This document shows, one piece after another, positions 51,690 to 60,169 of a DNA stretch of 64,000 nucleotides. Under the pieces are notes generated by a model. It saw nothing but the letters and a program-made list of their open reading frames with translations. It was not told the origin of the DNA and ran no database searches. How positions within the stretch are numbered: the stretch's first letter is position 1; each line of letters begins with the position of its first letter. The translations under genes were made by a program, and so were the position numbers. The stretch is from contig NZ_SAUH01000001.1 in NCBI RefSeq assembly GCF_004193175.1, forward strand, positions 3,929,001-3,993,000. Direction: 5' to 3'. The DNA comes from Streptomyces sp. RFCAC02. GTDB taxonomy: Bacteria > Actinomycetota > Actinomycetes > Streptomycetales > Streptomycetaceae.

Positions 51690-52502
51690 TCAGCTCTCCC
51701 AGTTCAGCAGCGTGCCGAGCCGTTGCGTGTCGCCGCCGCCGAGGAGGGTGTCGTCGGCGAGGGTCCCGTCGCGCATCGATATGACGCGGTCGGCCGTGGC
51801 CGCGACGCGCTGGTCGTGGGTGACCACGACGAGGGACTGGCCGGCGGCGCGCAGTTCGCCGAAGAGCCGGAGGATCTCGTGGGTCGCGGCGGTGTCGAGG
51901 TTGCCGGTGGGCTCGTCGGCGAGGACGATCAGCGGCTCGTTGACCAGGGCGCGGGCGATGGCGATCCGCTGCCGCTGCCCGCCGGAGAGCTGGGACGGCA
52001 GGTGCCTGGCGCGGTCCGCGAGCCCGACCCGTTCGAGGAGCCCGGCGGCGCGGACGCGGGCGGCGCGCGGCGAGGTGCCGGCCAGCAGGGCGGGGAGCTG
52101 GATGTTCTCCGCGGCGGTCAGCTCGTCCATCAGATGGTGCGACTGGAAGACGAATCCGACGGTCCGGCGGCGCAGCCCGGCGAGCGCCCGCTCCCGCAGG
52201 TCGTCGATGCGATGGCCGCCGAGCCAGACCTCGCCGTCGGTGGGCCGGTCGAGGCCGCCGAGCAGCCCGAGCAGCGTGGACTTGCCGCAGCCGCTCGGCC
52301 CGGTCACGGCGAGCGTCTGCCCGGCCGGTACGGCGAGGTCGACGCCGTCGACGGCCCACACCTGGCTGTCGTGCTCCCCGTACAACCGTGAGAGGCCCAC
52401 GGTCCGCAGCACCGGCGCGTCGCCGGACGCGCGCGCCGGTCCCGTGCTCCTGCCCGTGGCCCTCCGCCGTGACCGGTGCCCGGCCCGTGGCTCTTCGCTC
52501 AT
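51690..52502 (-). CDS. ABC transporter ATP-binding protein (MacB/LolD-type)
   Basis: 270 residues from ATG 52502. After a 35-residue Arg-rich leader come Walker A G-P-S-G-C-G-K-S-T, Q-loop F-V-F-Q-S-H-H-L, signature L-S-G-G-Q-R-Q-R and Walker B V-L-A-D-E-P-T-G-N-L-D, the LolD/MacB pattern. Its ATG overlaps the padR stop by 4 bases and its stop lies 1 base before the permease start. The three genes form one operon. Confidence 0.95.
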   Translation of the reverse strand: MSEEPRAGHRSRRRATGRSTGPARASGDAPVLRTVGLSRLYGEHDSQVWAVDGVDLAVPAGQTLAVTGPSGCGKSTLLGLLGGLDRPTDGEVWLGGHRIDDLRERALAGLRRRTVGFVFQSHHLMDELTAAENIQLPALLAGTSPRAARVRAAGLLERVGLADRARHLPSQLSGGQRQRIAIARALVNEPLIVLADEPTGNLDTAATHEILRLFGELRAAGQSLVVVTHDQRVAATADRVISMRDGTLADDTLLGGGDTQRLGTLLNWES

Positions 52503-53023
52503 TCCTCCGCCTTCCCAGCGCGGGCGGACCAGGTCCGCCCGCATGCATCGAGCCAGCGCAGATCGGCCTGGAGCCGGAGCATCACGCCCTCCAGGAGCAG
52601 CCCGGCCTCCGGGCCGGCCGCGAGGGCGGCGCGCTGGGCCTCGGCGAGGGAGCGCAGCAGCTCCCGCCGCCGCCCGGCCACGAGCGCCAGCGGGTCGGCC
52701 AGATTCGACTCGGCCGCGGCGACGAGCTTCAGGTGGAACTCCGCCACGTCCTGCTGCGGACCGGCGTGCTCCGCCATCCACGCGACCGCGCGTTCGTGCC
52801 CCGCGGGGGTCGGCGCGTACACCTTGCGCCGCGGGCCGCGCACCGGCACGTCGTCGCGTTCGTGGGCGACGAGGCCGGCCTTCTCCAGCCGGGTGAGCGT
52901 CACGTAGATCTGGCCCGCGTTGAGCGCTTCGCCCAGCGGTCCGAGCGCCGCGCGCAGCCGCCTGCGCAGGTCGTACCCGTGCGACGGCTCCTTGACCAGC
53001 AGTGCCAGCACCACGTCCTGCAC
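52499..53023 (-). CDS. PadR-family transcriptional regulator
   Basis: 174 residues from GTG 53023. The PadR winged helix occupies 1-85 (V-V-L-A-L-L-V-K-E-P-S-H-G-Y-D-L, L-N-A-G-Q-I-Y-V-T-L-T-R-L-E-K-A-G-L-V, and the wing R-R-K-V-Y-A-P-T-P-A-G), followed by the alpha-helical Vir_act_alpha_C-type dimerisation tail. It is first in an operon with the ABC exporter and its promoter contains an inverted repeat, so drug- or stress-released repression of exporter genes is likely. Confidence 0.93.
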   Translation of the reverse strand: MQDVVLALLVKEPSHGYDLRRRLRAALGPLGEALNAGQIYVTLTRLEKAGLVAHERDDVPVRGPRRKVYAPTPAGHERAVAWMAEHAGPQQDVAEFHLKLVAAAESNLADPLALVAGRRRELLRSLAEAQRAALAAGPEAGLLLEGVMLRLQADLRWLDACGRTWSARAGKAEE

Positions 53024-53048
53024 CTGCCACCCTCTCTGCGAACACCCA

Positions 53049-53079
53049 ATAGATAGCGGTTATCCATTCGGGGCGTCAA
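53049..53079 (-). promoter_or_regulatory. padR operon promoter with inverted repeat
   Basis: On the minus strand TTGACG (53074-53079) and TATCTA (53050-53055) are 18 bases apart. ATAGATA (53049-53055) and TATCCAT (53061-53067), five bases apart, form a nearly perfect dyad over the -10 region, a plausible PadR operator. The leader is about 20 bases. Confidence 0.6.
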
Positions 53080-53499
53080 ACCACGCACCCGGACCGGCTC
53101 ATCATCGACGGGAGTCCGCCCCTCGCGACACCGTCGCGCCCGCGCGTGGCCGCGCGCGCCGGTGCGCCGGGGTCAACGCACCACCCGACGCGTTCACCTG
53201 CGCGGGGGATGCCCGAGCCTGTGTCCGGACGGGATTTCGGCCGTAACGGGAGCGACGGCGGGGACGTCCGGGACGGCTGCGCCCCGGACGTACGGGACGC
53301 AGCGGACCGCCCGCCCGGCACGCCGCGCGCTCTCCGCCGCGGGCACCCGCAAACCCGCCGGTCGCGGATTGGCCGGGCCTCACGCACGGTCACTTCTCAG
53401 GCGCCGCCGCCTGCGCTGTGCTTCCCCCGCCGGAACGGCCGATCCGGTACGCGCGGCCGGCCGGCACCACGATGCGGCGTTCGTTCCAAGGAGGCAGCA
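53080..53499. other. 420-base gap upstream of the DUF11 gene
   Basis: Apart from the AAGGAGG RBS at 53488-53494, no gene is supported. Frames on both strands (for example 53076-53393 minus) are Arg/Gly/Pro-rich without family similarity. The promoter of the DUF11 gene should lie here, but no convincing -35/-10 pair was found. Confidence 0.5.
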
Positions 53500-54903
53500 G
53501 TGAGCACACCCGTCCCGGTCCGCGTGGCACTCGTCAACGGCAGTTTCGAGCAGCCGGTCGTCACCGATTACGAGATCCTGCCGGACGCCTCCCAGACCCA
53601 GGCGCCGAAGCGGGTCCCCGGCTGGCTCACCACGGCCACCGACCACATGATCGAGCTGTGGCACTCCGGGTTCCTCGGCGTGCCGTCCGCCGAGGGCGAC
53701 CAGTTCGCCGAGCTGAACGCCAACCAGGTCGCCACGCTCTACCAGGACCTGCCGACCACGCCGGGCGCCACCCTGTACTGGCGGCTGTACCACCGCGGGC
53801 GGCAGGGCGACGACACGATGGCGCTGGACATCGGCGCGCCGGGCGCGGCGGTCGAGCAGCGCCGGTTCACCGACGGCAACACGGAGTGGGGCTACTACAC
53901 CGGCACCTACACCGTGCCGGACGGCCAGACGACGACCCGGTTCGCGTTCCGCTCCGTGTCCGCGGCCGGCGGGAACCAGGGGATCGGCAACTTCCTGGAC
54001 GGCGTGTTCTTCGGCACCGCGCCCCTCGTCGTCCTCACCAAGACGGCGATCCCGCAGGGGCCGCTGCGCGTCGGCGACGTCATCACCTACCGCGTCACGG
54101 CGACGAACGAGGGCGGCGGCGCGGCCGAGGCCCTGACACTGACCGACGTCGTCCCGGACGGCACGACGTACGTCCCCGGCTCGCTGCGCGTCATCGACGG
54201 CCCCGGCGCCGGCGTGAAGACCGACCGGGACGGCGACGACCAGGCGTACTTCGACGAGGCCGGCGACCGCGTGGTCTTCCACCTCGGCGAGGGCGCCACC
54301 GCGGACGAGCCCGGCAGCCTGCCCAACACGGAGACGCTGCCGGCCGGCACCACCGTCGAGTACCGGGTCAGGATCGGCCTGGAGAACGCCGGCGGGCAGA
54401 TCGTCAACACCGCGAGCGCCACGTACGAGAACCGCCTCGGGGACGAACCCCAGCAGCTCACCGCGACCTCCGGCGAGGCCGTCACCGAGGTGCTCCCGGC
54501 GGCCGACCTGAGCGTCGTGAAGTCGGCCGACGACACCACCGTGACCGTCGGCCAGACCGTCACCTACCGGATCACCGTCCGCAACGCCGGGCCGAACGAC
54601 GCGACCGGCGTCACCGTCGCCGACGAACTCCCCGAGGGGCTCGCCTTCCTGTCGGCGACCGCGTCCGCCGGCGCGTACGACCCGGACACCGGCCGCTGGA
54701 CCGTCGGCGGCCTCGCCGAAGGCGCCACCGCCACCCTGACCCTGCGGGCCAAGGCCACCCGCGCCGGAGCCGTCACCAACCGCGCCACCGTCCGGGCGGA
54801 CGAACTGGACCCCGACCCGTCCGACAACACCGACCACGTCACGATCTGCGTCGAACCCGCGCCCTCCTGCTGCACGCCCTGCGGGCCGCGCCGCACCGCC
54901 TGA
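53500..54903 (+). CDS. DUF11-repeat protein without signal peptide
   Basis: 467 residues from GTG 53500, RBS AAGGAGG. Residues 10-165 resemble a carbohydrate-binding or jelly-roll module (V-N-G-S-F-E-Q-P, W-E-L/I-E-L-W-type). Residues about 175-325 and 328-445 are two DUF11-type repeats (L-T-K-T-A-I-P-Q-G-P-L-R-V-G-D-V-I-T-Y and S-V-V-K-S-A-D-D-T-T-V-T-V-G-Q-T-V-T-Y). The C-terminus is C-V-E-P-A-P-S-C-C-T-P-C-G-P. DUF11 domains usually sit in exported surface proteins, but the N-terminus here has no hydrophobic signal and no sorting motif. It is monocistronic. Confidence 0.8.
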   Translation: MSTPVPVRVALVNGSFEQPVVTDYEILPDASQTQAPKRVPGWLTTATDHMIELWHSGFLGVPSAEGDQFAELNANQVATLYQDLPTTPGATLYWRLYHRGRQGDDTMALDIGAPGAAVEQRRFTDGNTEWGYYTGTYTVPDGQTTTRFAFRSVSAAGGNQGIGNFLDGVFFGTAPLVVLTKTAIPQGPLRVGDVITYRVTATNEGGGAAEALTLTDVVPDGTTYVPGSLRVIDGPGAGVKTDRDGDDQAYFDEAGDRVVFHLGEGATADEPGSLPNTETLPAGTTVEYRVRIGLENAGGQIVNTASATYENRLGDEPQQLTATSGEAVTEVLPAADLSVVKSADDTTVTVGQTVTYRITVRNAGPNDATGVTVADELPEGLAFLSATASAGAYDPDTGRWTVGGLAEGATATLTLRAKATRAGAVTNRATVRADELDPDPSDNTDHVTICVEPAPSCCTPCGPRRTA

Positions 54904-54930
54904 CCCCCGGCCACCGGTGGCACGGCCGCC

Positions 54931-55791
54931 TCACCGCGCGGACGTGCCACCCGCCCCCGCGGGGAACTCCTCCACACCGAGGACCCGCAGCAGCTCCAGC
55001 CGCTCACGGGCCTCCGCGTCCGCCGGGGTCAGCACGAGCAGCGACTGCCCCTGGTCGGGAGTGACCAGCGTCTCGCAGTCCATCACCATGCGGCCCACCC
55101 GCGGCTGCAGGATCGTCTTCCTGTCGGCCCGCCGGACCGCCACCTCGTGCGCGTCCCACAGCCGCCGGAAGTCGTCGCTCGCGGCCCGCAGCCGCTCGAC
55201 GAGCCCCATGACCACCGGATCGCCCGACCTGCGCCCGGCCACCGCGCGCAGGTCGGCCACGAGCTGACGCCCGTGCCGCTCCCGGTCCTCGGGCGGGGAG
55301 GTCGCCCGCGCCGCCGGATCGGTGAACCACCGGTACACCATGTGCCGCCGGTCGCCGGAGAAGCGCGTCAGGTCGCCCGCCAGCAGCTTCGACGTACGGT
55401 TCTGCGCCAGGACCTCGCCCAGGTCGGACAGCACGAGGGCGGGCGTGCCGTCCAGCAGGTCGAGCATCCGCACCAGGCCGGCACGGGCAAGACGCGCCAC
55501 CCCCTCGGCGGGCGCGGGCCGGTGGCCCGCCAGGTGGAACAGATGGGCGCGCTCGTCGTCGGACAGCCGCAGCGCCCTGGCCAGCGCGCCGAGCAACTGG
55601 ACGGATGGCCGGCTGCTGCGGCCCTGCTCCAGCCGCACGACGTAGTCGACCGAGATGTCGGCGAGCATCGCCACCTCCTCCCGGCGCAGGCCGGCGGCGC
55701 GGCGGCGCGGGTTCCCGGCGATCCCGACCTCGGCGGGGGCGATCGCCGCGCGGCGGCGGCGCAGGAAGTCGGCTAGCTGGTCGCGTTGCAT
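54931..55791 (-). CDS. XRE/MmyB-like transcriptional regulator
   Basis: 286 residues from ATG 55791. HTH near 12-75 (L-R-R-E-E-V-A-M-L-A-D-I-S-V-D-Y-V-V-R-L-E-Q-G-R), followed by the MmyB-like ligand-binding domain (A-L-V-L-S-D-L-G-E-V-L-A-Q-N, W-F-T-D-P-A-A-R, W-D-A-H-E-V-A). Such regulators usually repress a divergent oxidoreductase gene, and here the aldo-keto reductase starts 127 bases away on the other strand. A longer frame upstream is a shadow of that gene. Confidence 0.93.
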   Translation of the reverse strand: MQRDQLADFLRRRRAAIAPAEVGIAGNPRRRAAGLRREEVAMLADISVDYVVRLEQGRSSRPSVQLLGALARALRLSDDERAHLFHLAGHRPAPAEGVARLARAGLVRMLDLLDGTPALVLSDLGEVLAQNRTSKLLAGDLTRFSGDRRHMVYRWFTDPAARATSPPEDRERHGRQLVADLRAVAGRRSGDPVVMGLVERLRAASDDFRRLWDAHEVAVRRADRKTILQPRVGRMVMDCETLVTPDQGQSLLVLTPADAEARERLELLRVLGVEEFPAGAGGTSAR

Positions 55792-55917
55792 CACCCCATG
55801 GTCCCTCGCGGCCGTACGCCGTTCCAGGGAGCGCCGCTCCCACGATGAACGCTCCGCTCCCGCACGCCGCCGCCCGGCCGCAGGCTGGTGGGGAAGCGAA
55901 CGCGAAGGAGAAACACC

Positions 55918-56913
55918 ATGCGGACACGGACCCTCGGCAGCACCGGCCCCGCGGTCTCCGCCATCGGCCTCGGCGCCATGGGCATGTCGGGCGCCTACGG
56001 CGCGGCCGACCGTACGGAGAGCATCGCCACCGTCCACGCCGCGCTGGAGGCCGGCGTCACCCTGATCGACACCGGCGACTTCTACGCCGCCGGCCACAAC
56101 GAACTGCTGCTCGCCGAGGCGCTGCGCGGCCGGGACCGCGACAGCTACCAGCTGAGCGTCAAGTTCGGCATGCTGCTGCGCCCCGGCGGCAGGCCCGGCG
56201 GCCAGGACTGCCGCCCGGAGGCGGTCAGGAACTTCCTGGCCCACTCGCTGACCCGGCTCGGCACCGACCACATCGACATCTACCGGCCCGCCCGCCTCGA
56301 CCCGGCCGTGCCGATCGAGGAGACGGTGGGCGCGATCAAGGAGATGGTCGACGCCGGGCACGTGCGGCACATCGGCCTCTCGGAGGTCGACGCGGCGACG
56401 ATCCGCCGGGCGCACGCCGTCCACCCGATCGCCGACCTCCAGATCGAGTACTCCCTGATCTCCCGCGCGGTGGAGGCGGACGTCCTGCCCACGCTGCGGG
56501 AACTGGGCATCGGCCTGACCGCGTACGGCGTCCTCGGCCGCGGCCTCATCTCCGGACACTGGTCCGCCGACCGCGCCACCGCCCCGGGCGACGTGCGGGG
56601 CTCCAGCCCGCGGTTCACGGCCGGGAACGTCGAGCACAACCTCGCCCTCGTCGAGGCGCTGCGCCGGGTCGCGGGGGAGAAGGGCTGCACCGTCGCCCAG
56701 CTCGCCATCGCCTGGGTGGCGGCGCGGGGCGAGGACGTCGTGCCGCTGGTCGGCGCGCGCACCCGGGAGCGGCTGGCCGAGGCGCTGCCCGCGCTCGACG
56801 TCGACCTCACCGCGGACGACCTGGCGCGGATCGAGGAGGCGGTGCCGGCCGGCTCGGCACGCGGCGACCGCTACCCGCCGGCGTTCATGGCCGCCCTCGG
56901 CGTCGGCAACTGA
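55918..56913 (+). CDS. Aldo-keto reductase
   Basis: 331 residues from ATG 55918 (AAGGAG upstream). TIM-barrel AKR with the catalytic Asp/Tyr in L-I-D-T-G-D-F-Y, the Lys in S-V-K-F-G-M, and NADPH-binding I-G-L-S-E-V and V-P-L-V-G-A-R-T-R-E-R. The usual His of the tetrad is not conserved as expected in D-I-Y-R-P-A-R-L-D. It resembles the AKR13-like group of actinomycetes. Divergent to the XRE/MmyB regulator, which probably controls it. Confidence 0.92.
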   Translation: MRTRTLGSTGPAVSAIGLGAMGMSGAYGAADRTESIATVHAALEAGVTLIDTGDFYAAGHNELLLAEALRGRDRDSYQLSVKFGMLLRPGGRPGGQDCRPEAVRNFLAHSLTRLGTDHIDIYRPARLDPAVPIEETVGAIKEMVDAGHVRHIGLSEVDAATIRRAHAVHPIADLQIEYSLISRAVEADVLPTLRELGIGLTAYGVLGRGLISGHWSADRATAPGDVRGSSPRFTAGNVEHNLALVEALRRVAGEKGCTVAQLAIAWVAARGEDVVPLVGARTRERLAEALPALDVDLTADDLARIEEAVPAGSARGDRYPPAFMAALGVGN

Positions 56914-56964
56914 TCCTCCTGCCGATGGTGGACGCGGCGCCGGCCCGCGCGGACGGCACCGCGT

Positions 56965-57453
56965 TCAGCGCAGCGGCTTCGCGAAGAACACACTCTCCGG
57001 CGAGTCCCGGTAGGTGCCGAAGCCCTGCTCCGCCGGAAGCCGCGCGAACCCGCTGCTGCTGTACAGCGCGACCGCCTCCGGCTGCCGCAGTCCCGTCTCC
57101 AGCACGAGGCGGGTACGCCCTGCGGCGCGCGCCTCCTCCTCCAGGCGCGCCAGCACCTTGCGCGCCAGCCCGCGCCCGCGCGCGTCGCGCAGGATGAACA
57201 TCCGCTTGATCTCGGCGTCGCCCGGCGCGTACCCCTCGGCCGGGTCCTCGTGGGCGCGCCACCCGCCGGTGCCGACCGGACGGCCGGCGTCGTCGTACAC
57301 CACCAGGTACAGGCCGCGCGGCGGATCGAACATCGACGCGTCCAGCGGCGTGGTGTCCCCCTCGCCCTCGTACCGCTCCGCGTACTCGGCCTGCACGAGA
57401 TCGTTGAGCAGCCGCGCGTCGGGATGGTCGAAACGGGTCGGAACTATGGTCAT
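56965..57453 (-). CDS. GNAT-family N-acetyltransferase
   Basis: 162 residues from ATG 57453. GNAT motif A: I-K-R-M-F-I-L-R-D-A-R-G-R-G-L-A-R-K-V-L with the R-G-R-G-L-A acetyl-CoA loop near residues 106-111; then L-V-L-E-T-G-L-R-Q-P-E-A-V-A-L-Y-S-S-S-G-F, the last strands. G-G-W-R-A-H is the central strand. The substrate is unknown. It is divergent from exonuclease III (113 bases). Confidence 0.9.
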   Translation of the reverse strand: MTIVPTRFDHPDARLLNDLVQAEYAERYEGEGDTTPLDASMFDPPRGLYLVVYDDAGRPVGTGGWRAHEDPAEGYAPGDAEIKRMFILRDARGRGLARKVLARLEEEARAAGRTRLVLETGLRQPEAVALYSSSGFARLPAEQGFGTYRDSPESVFFAKPLR

Positions 57454-57552
57454 ACCGTCATGGTACGAACACGTGTGCGTGACCCGGGCCACTCACGTTC
57501 CCCACCCCCGTGACACCCCTCACGCCGTTCGCGTCGACGTCCCGCCGCGCGT

Positions 57553-57558
57553 TAGGGT
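57553..57558 (+). promoter_or_regulatory. -10 hexamer of a leaderless exonuclease III transcript
   Basis: TAGGGT (57553-57558) ends 8 bases before GTG 57567, the same spacing as at the marR gene (11922-11927/11936). A start of transcription at or near the GTG would leave no RBS, as expected for a leaderless mRNA. The -35 is weak. Confidence 0.5.
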
Positions 57559-57566
57559 CACTCTTC

Positions 57567-58370
57567 GTGCTCACCGTGACAACCGCCAACGTGAACGGCC
57601 TCCGCGCCGCGGCAGGCAAGGGTTACACCGACTGGCTCGCCGGCAGCGACGCCGACGTCGTGTGCCTCCAGGAGGTACGCGCCGAGGAGGACCAGCTCCC
57701 CGAGTCCGTACGCCGCCCCGACGGCCGGCACGCCGTGTGGGCGCCGGCGTCGGCGAAGGGCCGCGCGGGCGTCGCGATCCTGACGCGCCGCGCCCCCGAG
57801 GCGGTGCGGGTCGGCTTCGACGCGGGCGAGTTCGCCGCGGCCGGCCGCTACCTGGAGGTCGACCTGCCGGGCGTCACGGTCGCGAGCCTGTACCTGCCGT
57901 CGGGCGAGGTGGGCACGGAGCGGCAGGCGGAGAAGGAACGGTTCATGGCCGCGTTCCTCCCGTACCTCATCGGCCTGCGCACCCGCGCGGCGGCGGCCGG
58001 CCGTGAGGTCGTCGTCTGCGGCGACTGGAACATCGCGCACCGCGAGGCCGACCTCAAGAACTGGCGCGCCAACCGTACGAAGGCCGGCTTCCTCCCGGAG
58101 GAACGCGCCTGGCTCGACCGCGTCCTCGACCCGGCCGAGGGCGGCTACGCCGACGTGGTCCGCCGGCTCCACCCCGACCAGGACGGCCCCTACTCGTGGT
58201 GGTCCTACCGCGGCCGGGCGTTCGACAACGACACGGGATGGCGCATCGACTACCAGATGGCGACGCCCGGCCTCGCCGCCCGCTGCGTGAAGGCGTGGGT
58301 GGAGCGCGCGGAGACACACACGGCCCGCTGGAGCGACCACGCCCCGGTCACGGCGGCGTACGACCTGTAG
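57567..58370 (+). CDS. xth: Exodeoxyribonuclease III / AP endonuclease
   Basis: 267 residues from GTG 57567. Endonuclease/exonuclease/phosphatase fold: N-V-N-G-L-R-A near residue 8, V-V-C-L-Q-E-V (Glu metal ligand near 36), V-V-V-C-G-D-W-N-I-A-H (residues about 150-158), and C-terminal R-W-S-D-H-A-P-V with the catalytic His. It cleaves DNA at abasic sites and trims 3' ends. It is followed after 3 bases by the convergent Old Yellow Enzyme gene. Confidence 0.94.
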   Translation: MLTVTTANVNGLRAAAGKGYTDWLAGSDADVVCLQEVRAEEDQLPESVRRPDGRHAVWAPASAKGRAGVAILTRRAPEAVRVGFDAGEFAAAGRYLEVDLPGVTVASLYLPSGEVGTERQAEKERFMAAFLPYLIGLRTRAAAAGREVVVCGDWNIAHREADLKNWRANRTKAGFLPEERAWLDRVLDPAEGGYADVVRRLHPDQDGPYSWWSYRGRAFDNDTGWRIDYQMATPGLAARCVKAWVERAETHTARWSDHAPVTAAYDL

Positions 58371-58373
58371 ACG

Positions 58374-59447
58374 TCAGGCCGTGTACTGGTAAGCGGGGTA
58401 CGTCAGGTAGCCGGCGTCGCCGCCCTGGTAGTAGGCCGCGTCGTCCACCTCGGCGAGCGGCAGACCGGCGCGCAGCCGCTCGACCAGGTCCGGGTTGGCG
58501 ATGAACGCCCGGCCGAAGCTGATGAGGTCGGCGCCGAGCCGGAGCCAGTGGTCGGCGTCCGCCGGACCGGTCCGCCGCGATTCCAGCGGGGACATCGGAT
58601 TCATGATCAGGGTGCCGGGCCACGCGCGCCGCAGGCCGGTCAGCACCTCCTCGCCGGTGGTCGCCTCCAGGTGCACGTAGGCCAGGCCGAGGGGGGCCAG
58701 CTCGGACAGCAGTGCCGCGTACAGCTCCGGCACGTCGGTCTCCGTCACGCCCCAGATCCCGCCGCCGGGCGAGAGACGGATGCCGGTCCTCGCGCCACCG
58801 ACCGCGTCGACGGTCGCGGCGGCGGCCTCCACGGCGAACCGGATGCGGCCCGCCACCGAACCGCCGTAGCGGTCCGTGCGCAGGTTGGCGTTCGACGACA
58901 GGAACTGCGAGATCAGGTAGCCGTTGGCGCCGTGCAGTTCGACGCCGTCGAATCCCGCCGCGACGGCGCGGCGGGCGGCGTCGGCGTACGCTCGCGCGTG
59001 CTCGGGCACTTCGGCCGTGTCCAGGGCGCGGGGCACCGGGGCCGGCTGCGGGCCGGCCGGGGTGAAGACGTCGCCGACGGCGGGGACGGCCGAGGGGCCG
59101 ACCGGTCGCGTGCCGATCGTGTCGGGGTGCGAGACACGTCCGCCGTGCATGATCTGGGCGAAGATCCGGCCGCCGTTGATGTGCACGGCGGCGGTGACCT
59201 GCCGCCAGGACTCGGTCTGCTCGTCGGTGTGCAGCCCGGGCGTGCCGGGGTTGGACTGCCCGATCAGGCTCGGCTGCACGCCCTCCGACACGATGAGCCC
59301 GGCCGTCGCGCGCTGGGCGTAGTAGGCAGCCATCGACGGCGTGGCCAGCCCGCCGGCGGCGGCGCGCACCCGCGTCATCGGGGCCATCACCACCCGGTTG
59401 GGCAGTGAGAGGCCGCCGAGCCGGTAGCTGTCGAAAAGGGTCGTCAC
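58374..59447 (-). CDS. Old Yellow Enzyme-family alkene reductase
   Basis: 357 residues from GTG 59447 (RBS AGGAGACC). FMN-binding OYE barrel: N-R-V-V-M-A-P-M-T-R near residue 17, Y-Y-A-Q-R-A-T-A-G-L-I-V-S-E-G, the substrate-binding H-G-A-N-G-Y-L-I-S-Q-F near 175 and F-G-R-A-F-I-A-N-P-D-L-V at the end. It reduces activated C=C bonds with NADPH. The divergent MerR gene and a dyad in its overlong promoter spacer suggest it is MerR-induced. Confidence 0.93.
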   Translation of the reverse strand: MTTLFDSYRLGGLSLPNRVVMAPMTRVRAAAGGLATPSMAAYYAQRATAGLIVSEGVQPSLIGQSNPGTPGLHTDEQTESWRQVTAAVHINGGRIFAQIMHGGRVSHPDTIGTRPVGPSAVPAVGDVFTPAGPQPAPVPRALDTAEVPEHARAYADAARRAVAAGFDGVELHGANGYLISQFLSSNANLRTDRYGGSVAGRIRFAVEAAAATVDAVGGARTGIRLSPGGGIWGVTETDVPELYAALLSELAPLGLAYVHLEATTGEEVLTGLRRAWPGTLIMNPMSPLESRRTGPADADHWLRLGADLISFGRAFIANPDLVERLRAGLPLAEVDDAAYYQGGDAGYLTYPAYQYTA

Positions 59448-59495
59448 AGTGGGGTCTCCTCGTTCCGCCGTACCCGGGACCCGGGCACGGCGGCT

Positions 59496-59527
59496 ACGCT
59501 AAAACCTCACATCAATGTCAGGGGCAA
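59496..59527 (-). promoter_or_regulatory. MerR-type operator in the Old Yellow Enzyme promoter
   Basis: TTGCCC (minus strand, 59522-59527) and TAGCGT (59496-59501) are 20 bases apart, the long spacing used by MerR-activated promoters. CCTCACAT-CA-ATGTCAGG (59505-59522) forms a dyad with one mismatch across this spacer. Confidence 0.65.
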
Positions 59528-59561
59528 GCGCTGTGGCGCGGGACACGGACGGGAGGGCGGC

Positions 59562-59936
59562 ATGCGTGTCGGGGACCTGGCGGCACGGACCGGGGTCAGC
59601 GTCCGGTCGCTGCGCTACTACGAGGAACAGGGTCTCCTCGCCAGCACCCGCAGCCCGAGCGGGCAGCGGCACTACACGGAGCACGCGGTGGAACGGGTCC
59701 TGTTCCTCCAGCGCCTGTACGCGGCGGGCCTGTCGAGCCGCGCGATCGCCGAACTGCTCCCGTGCGTCGACGCCCCGAGCGCGGAGCACTCGGACATGGC
59801 GCTGGAACGCATGACCGAGGAACGCGACCGCCTCACCGCCCACATCGCCGACCTGCTGCGTACACGGGACGCCCTCGACGGCCTGATGACGGCGGCCCGC
59901 GACTACCGCGCCGCCCTCCCGCCCCCGGCCACCTGA
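59562..59936 (+). CDS. MerR-family transcriptional regulator
   Basis: 124 residues from ATG 59562. Winged HTH: M-R-V-G-D-L-A-A-R-T-G-V-S-V-R-S-L-R-Y-Y-E-E-Q-G-L-L and S-G-Q-R-H-Y-T, then a coiled-coil dimerisation helix (T-E-E-R-D-R-L-T-A-H-I-A-D-L-L). It has no Cys cluster for metal or redox sensing, so an organic ligand is likely. Divergent from the Old Yellow Enzyme gene with a MerR dyad between. Confidence 0.93.
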   Translation: MRVGDLAARTGVSVRSLRYYEEQGLLASTRSPSGQRHYTEHAVERVLFLQRLYAAGLSSRAIAELLPCVDAPSAEHSDMALERMTEERDRLTAHIADLLRTRDALDGLMTAARDYRAALPPPAT

Positions 59937-60083
59937 CCGGCCGGTCCGGTTCCCGCCCGTGCAGTGGGGCCGGGCCGGCGTGTCCTCCGCGAGGCAGGGG
60001 GAGCGGCCGGACGGGGGAGCGCGTACGCGGTCGCCCGCCGCGCATGACGCCGGTCCGGGCCGCCGCGTGACACCCGGGCTCGG

Positions 60084-60097
60084 TGACGTGTGTCACA
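60084..60097. promoter_or_regulatory. Crp-type palindrome upstream of the AhpD-like pair
   Basis: GTGAC (60084-60088) and GTCAC (60093-60097) with a 4-base centre fit GTG-N6-GNCAC, the motif reported for Streptomyces Crp. It is 73 bases upstream of the ATG at 60170. Confidence 0.45.
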
Positions 60098-60169
60098 CGG
60101 CCGAGCTGTCACAGAGGCCGAGGCGCCGGCATCTCCTGTGCGTCCGGCAACGACGACAAGGAGCACACG

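Noticed and set aside
53076..53393. 105-residue minus-strand frame upstream of the DUF11 gene
   Set aside because: Arg/Gly/Ser-rich with no RBS and overlaps the padR promoter region.
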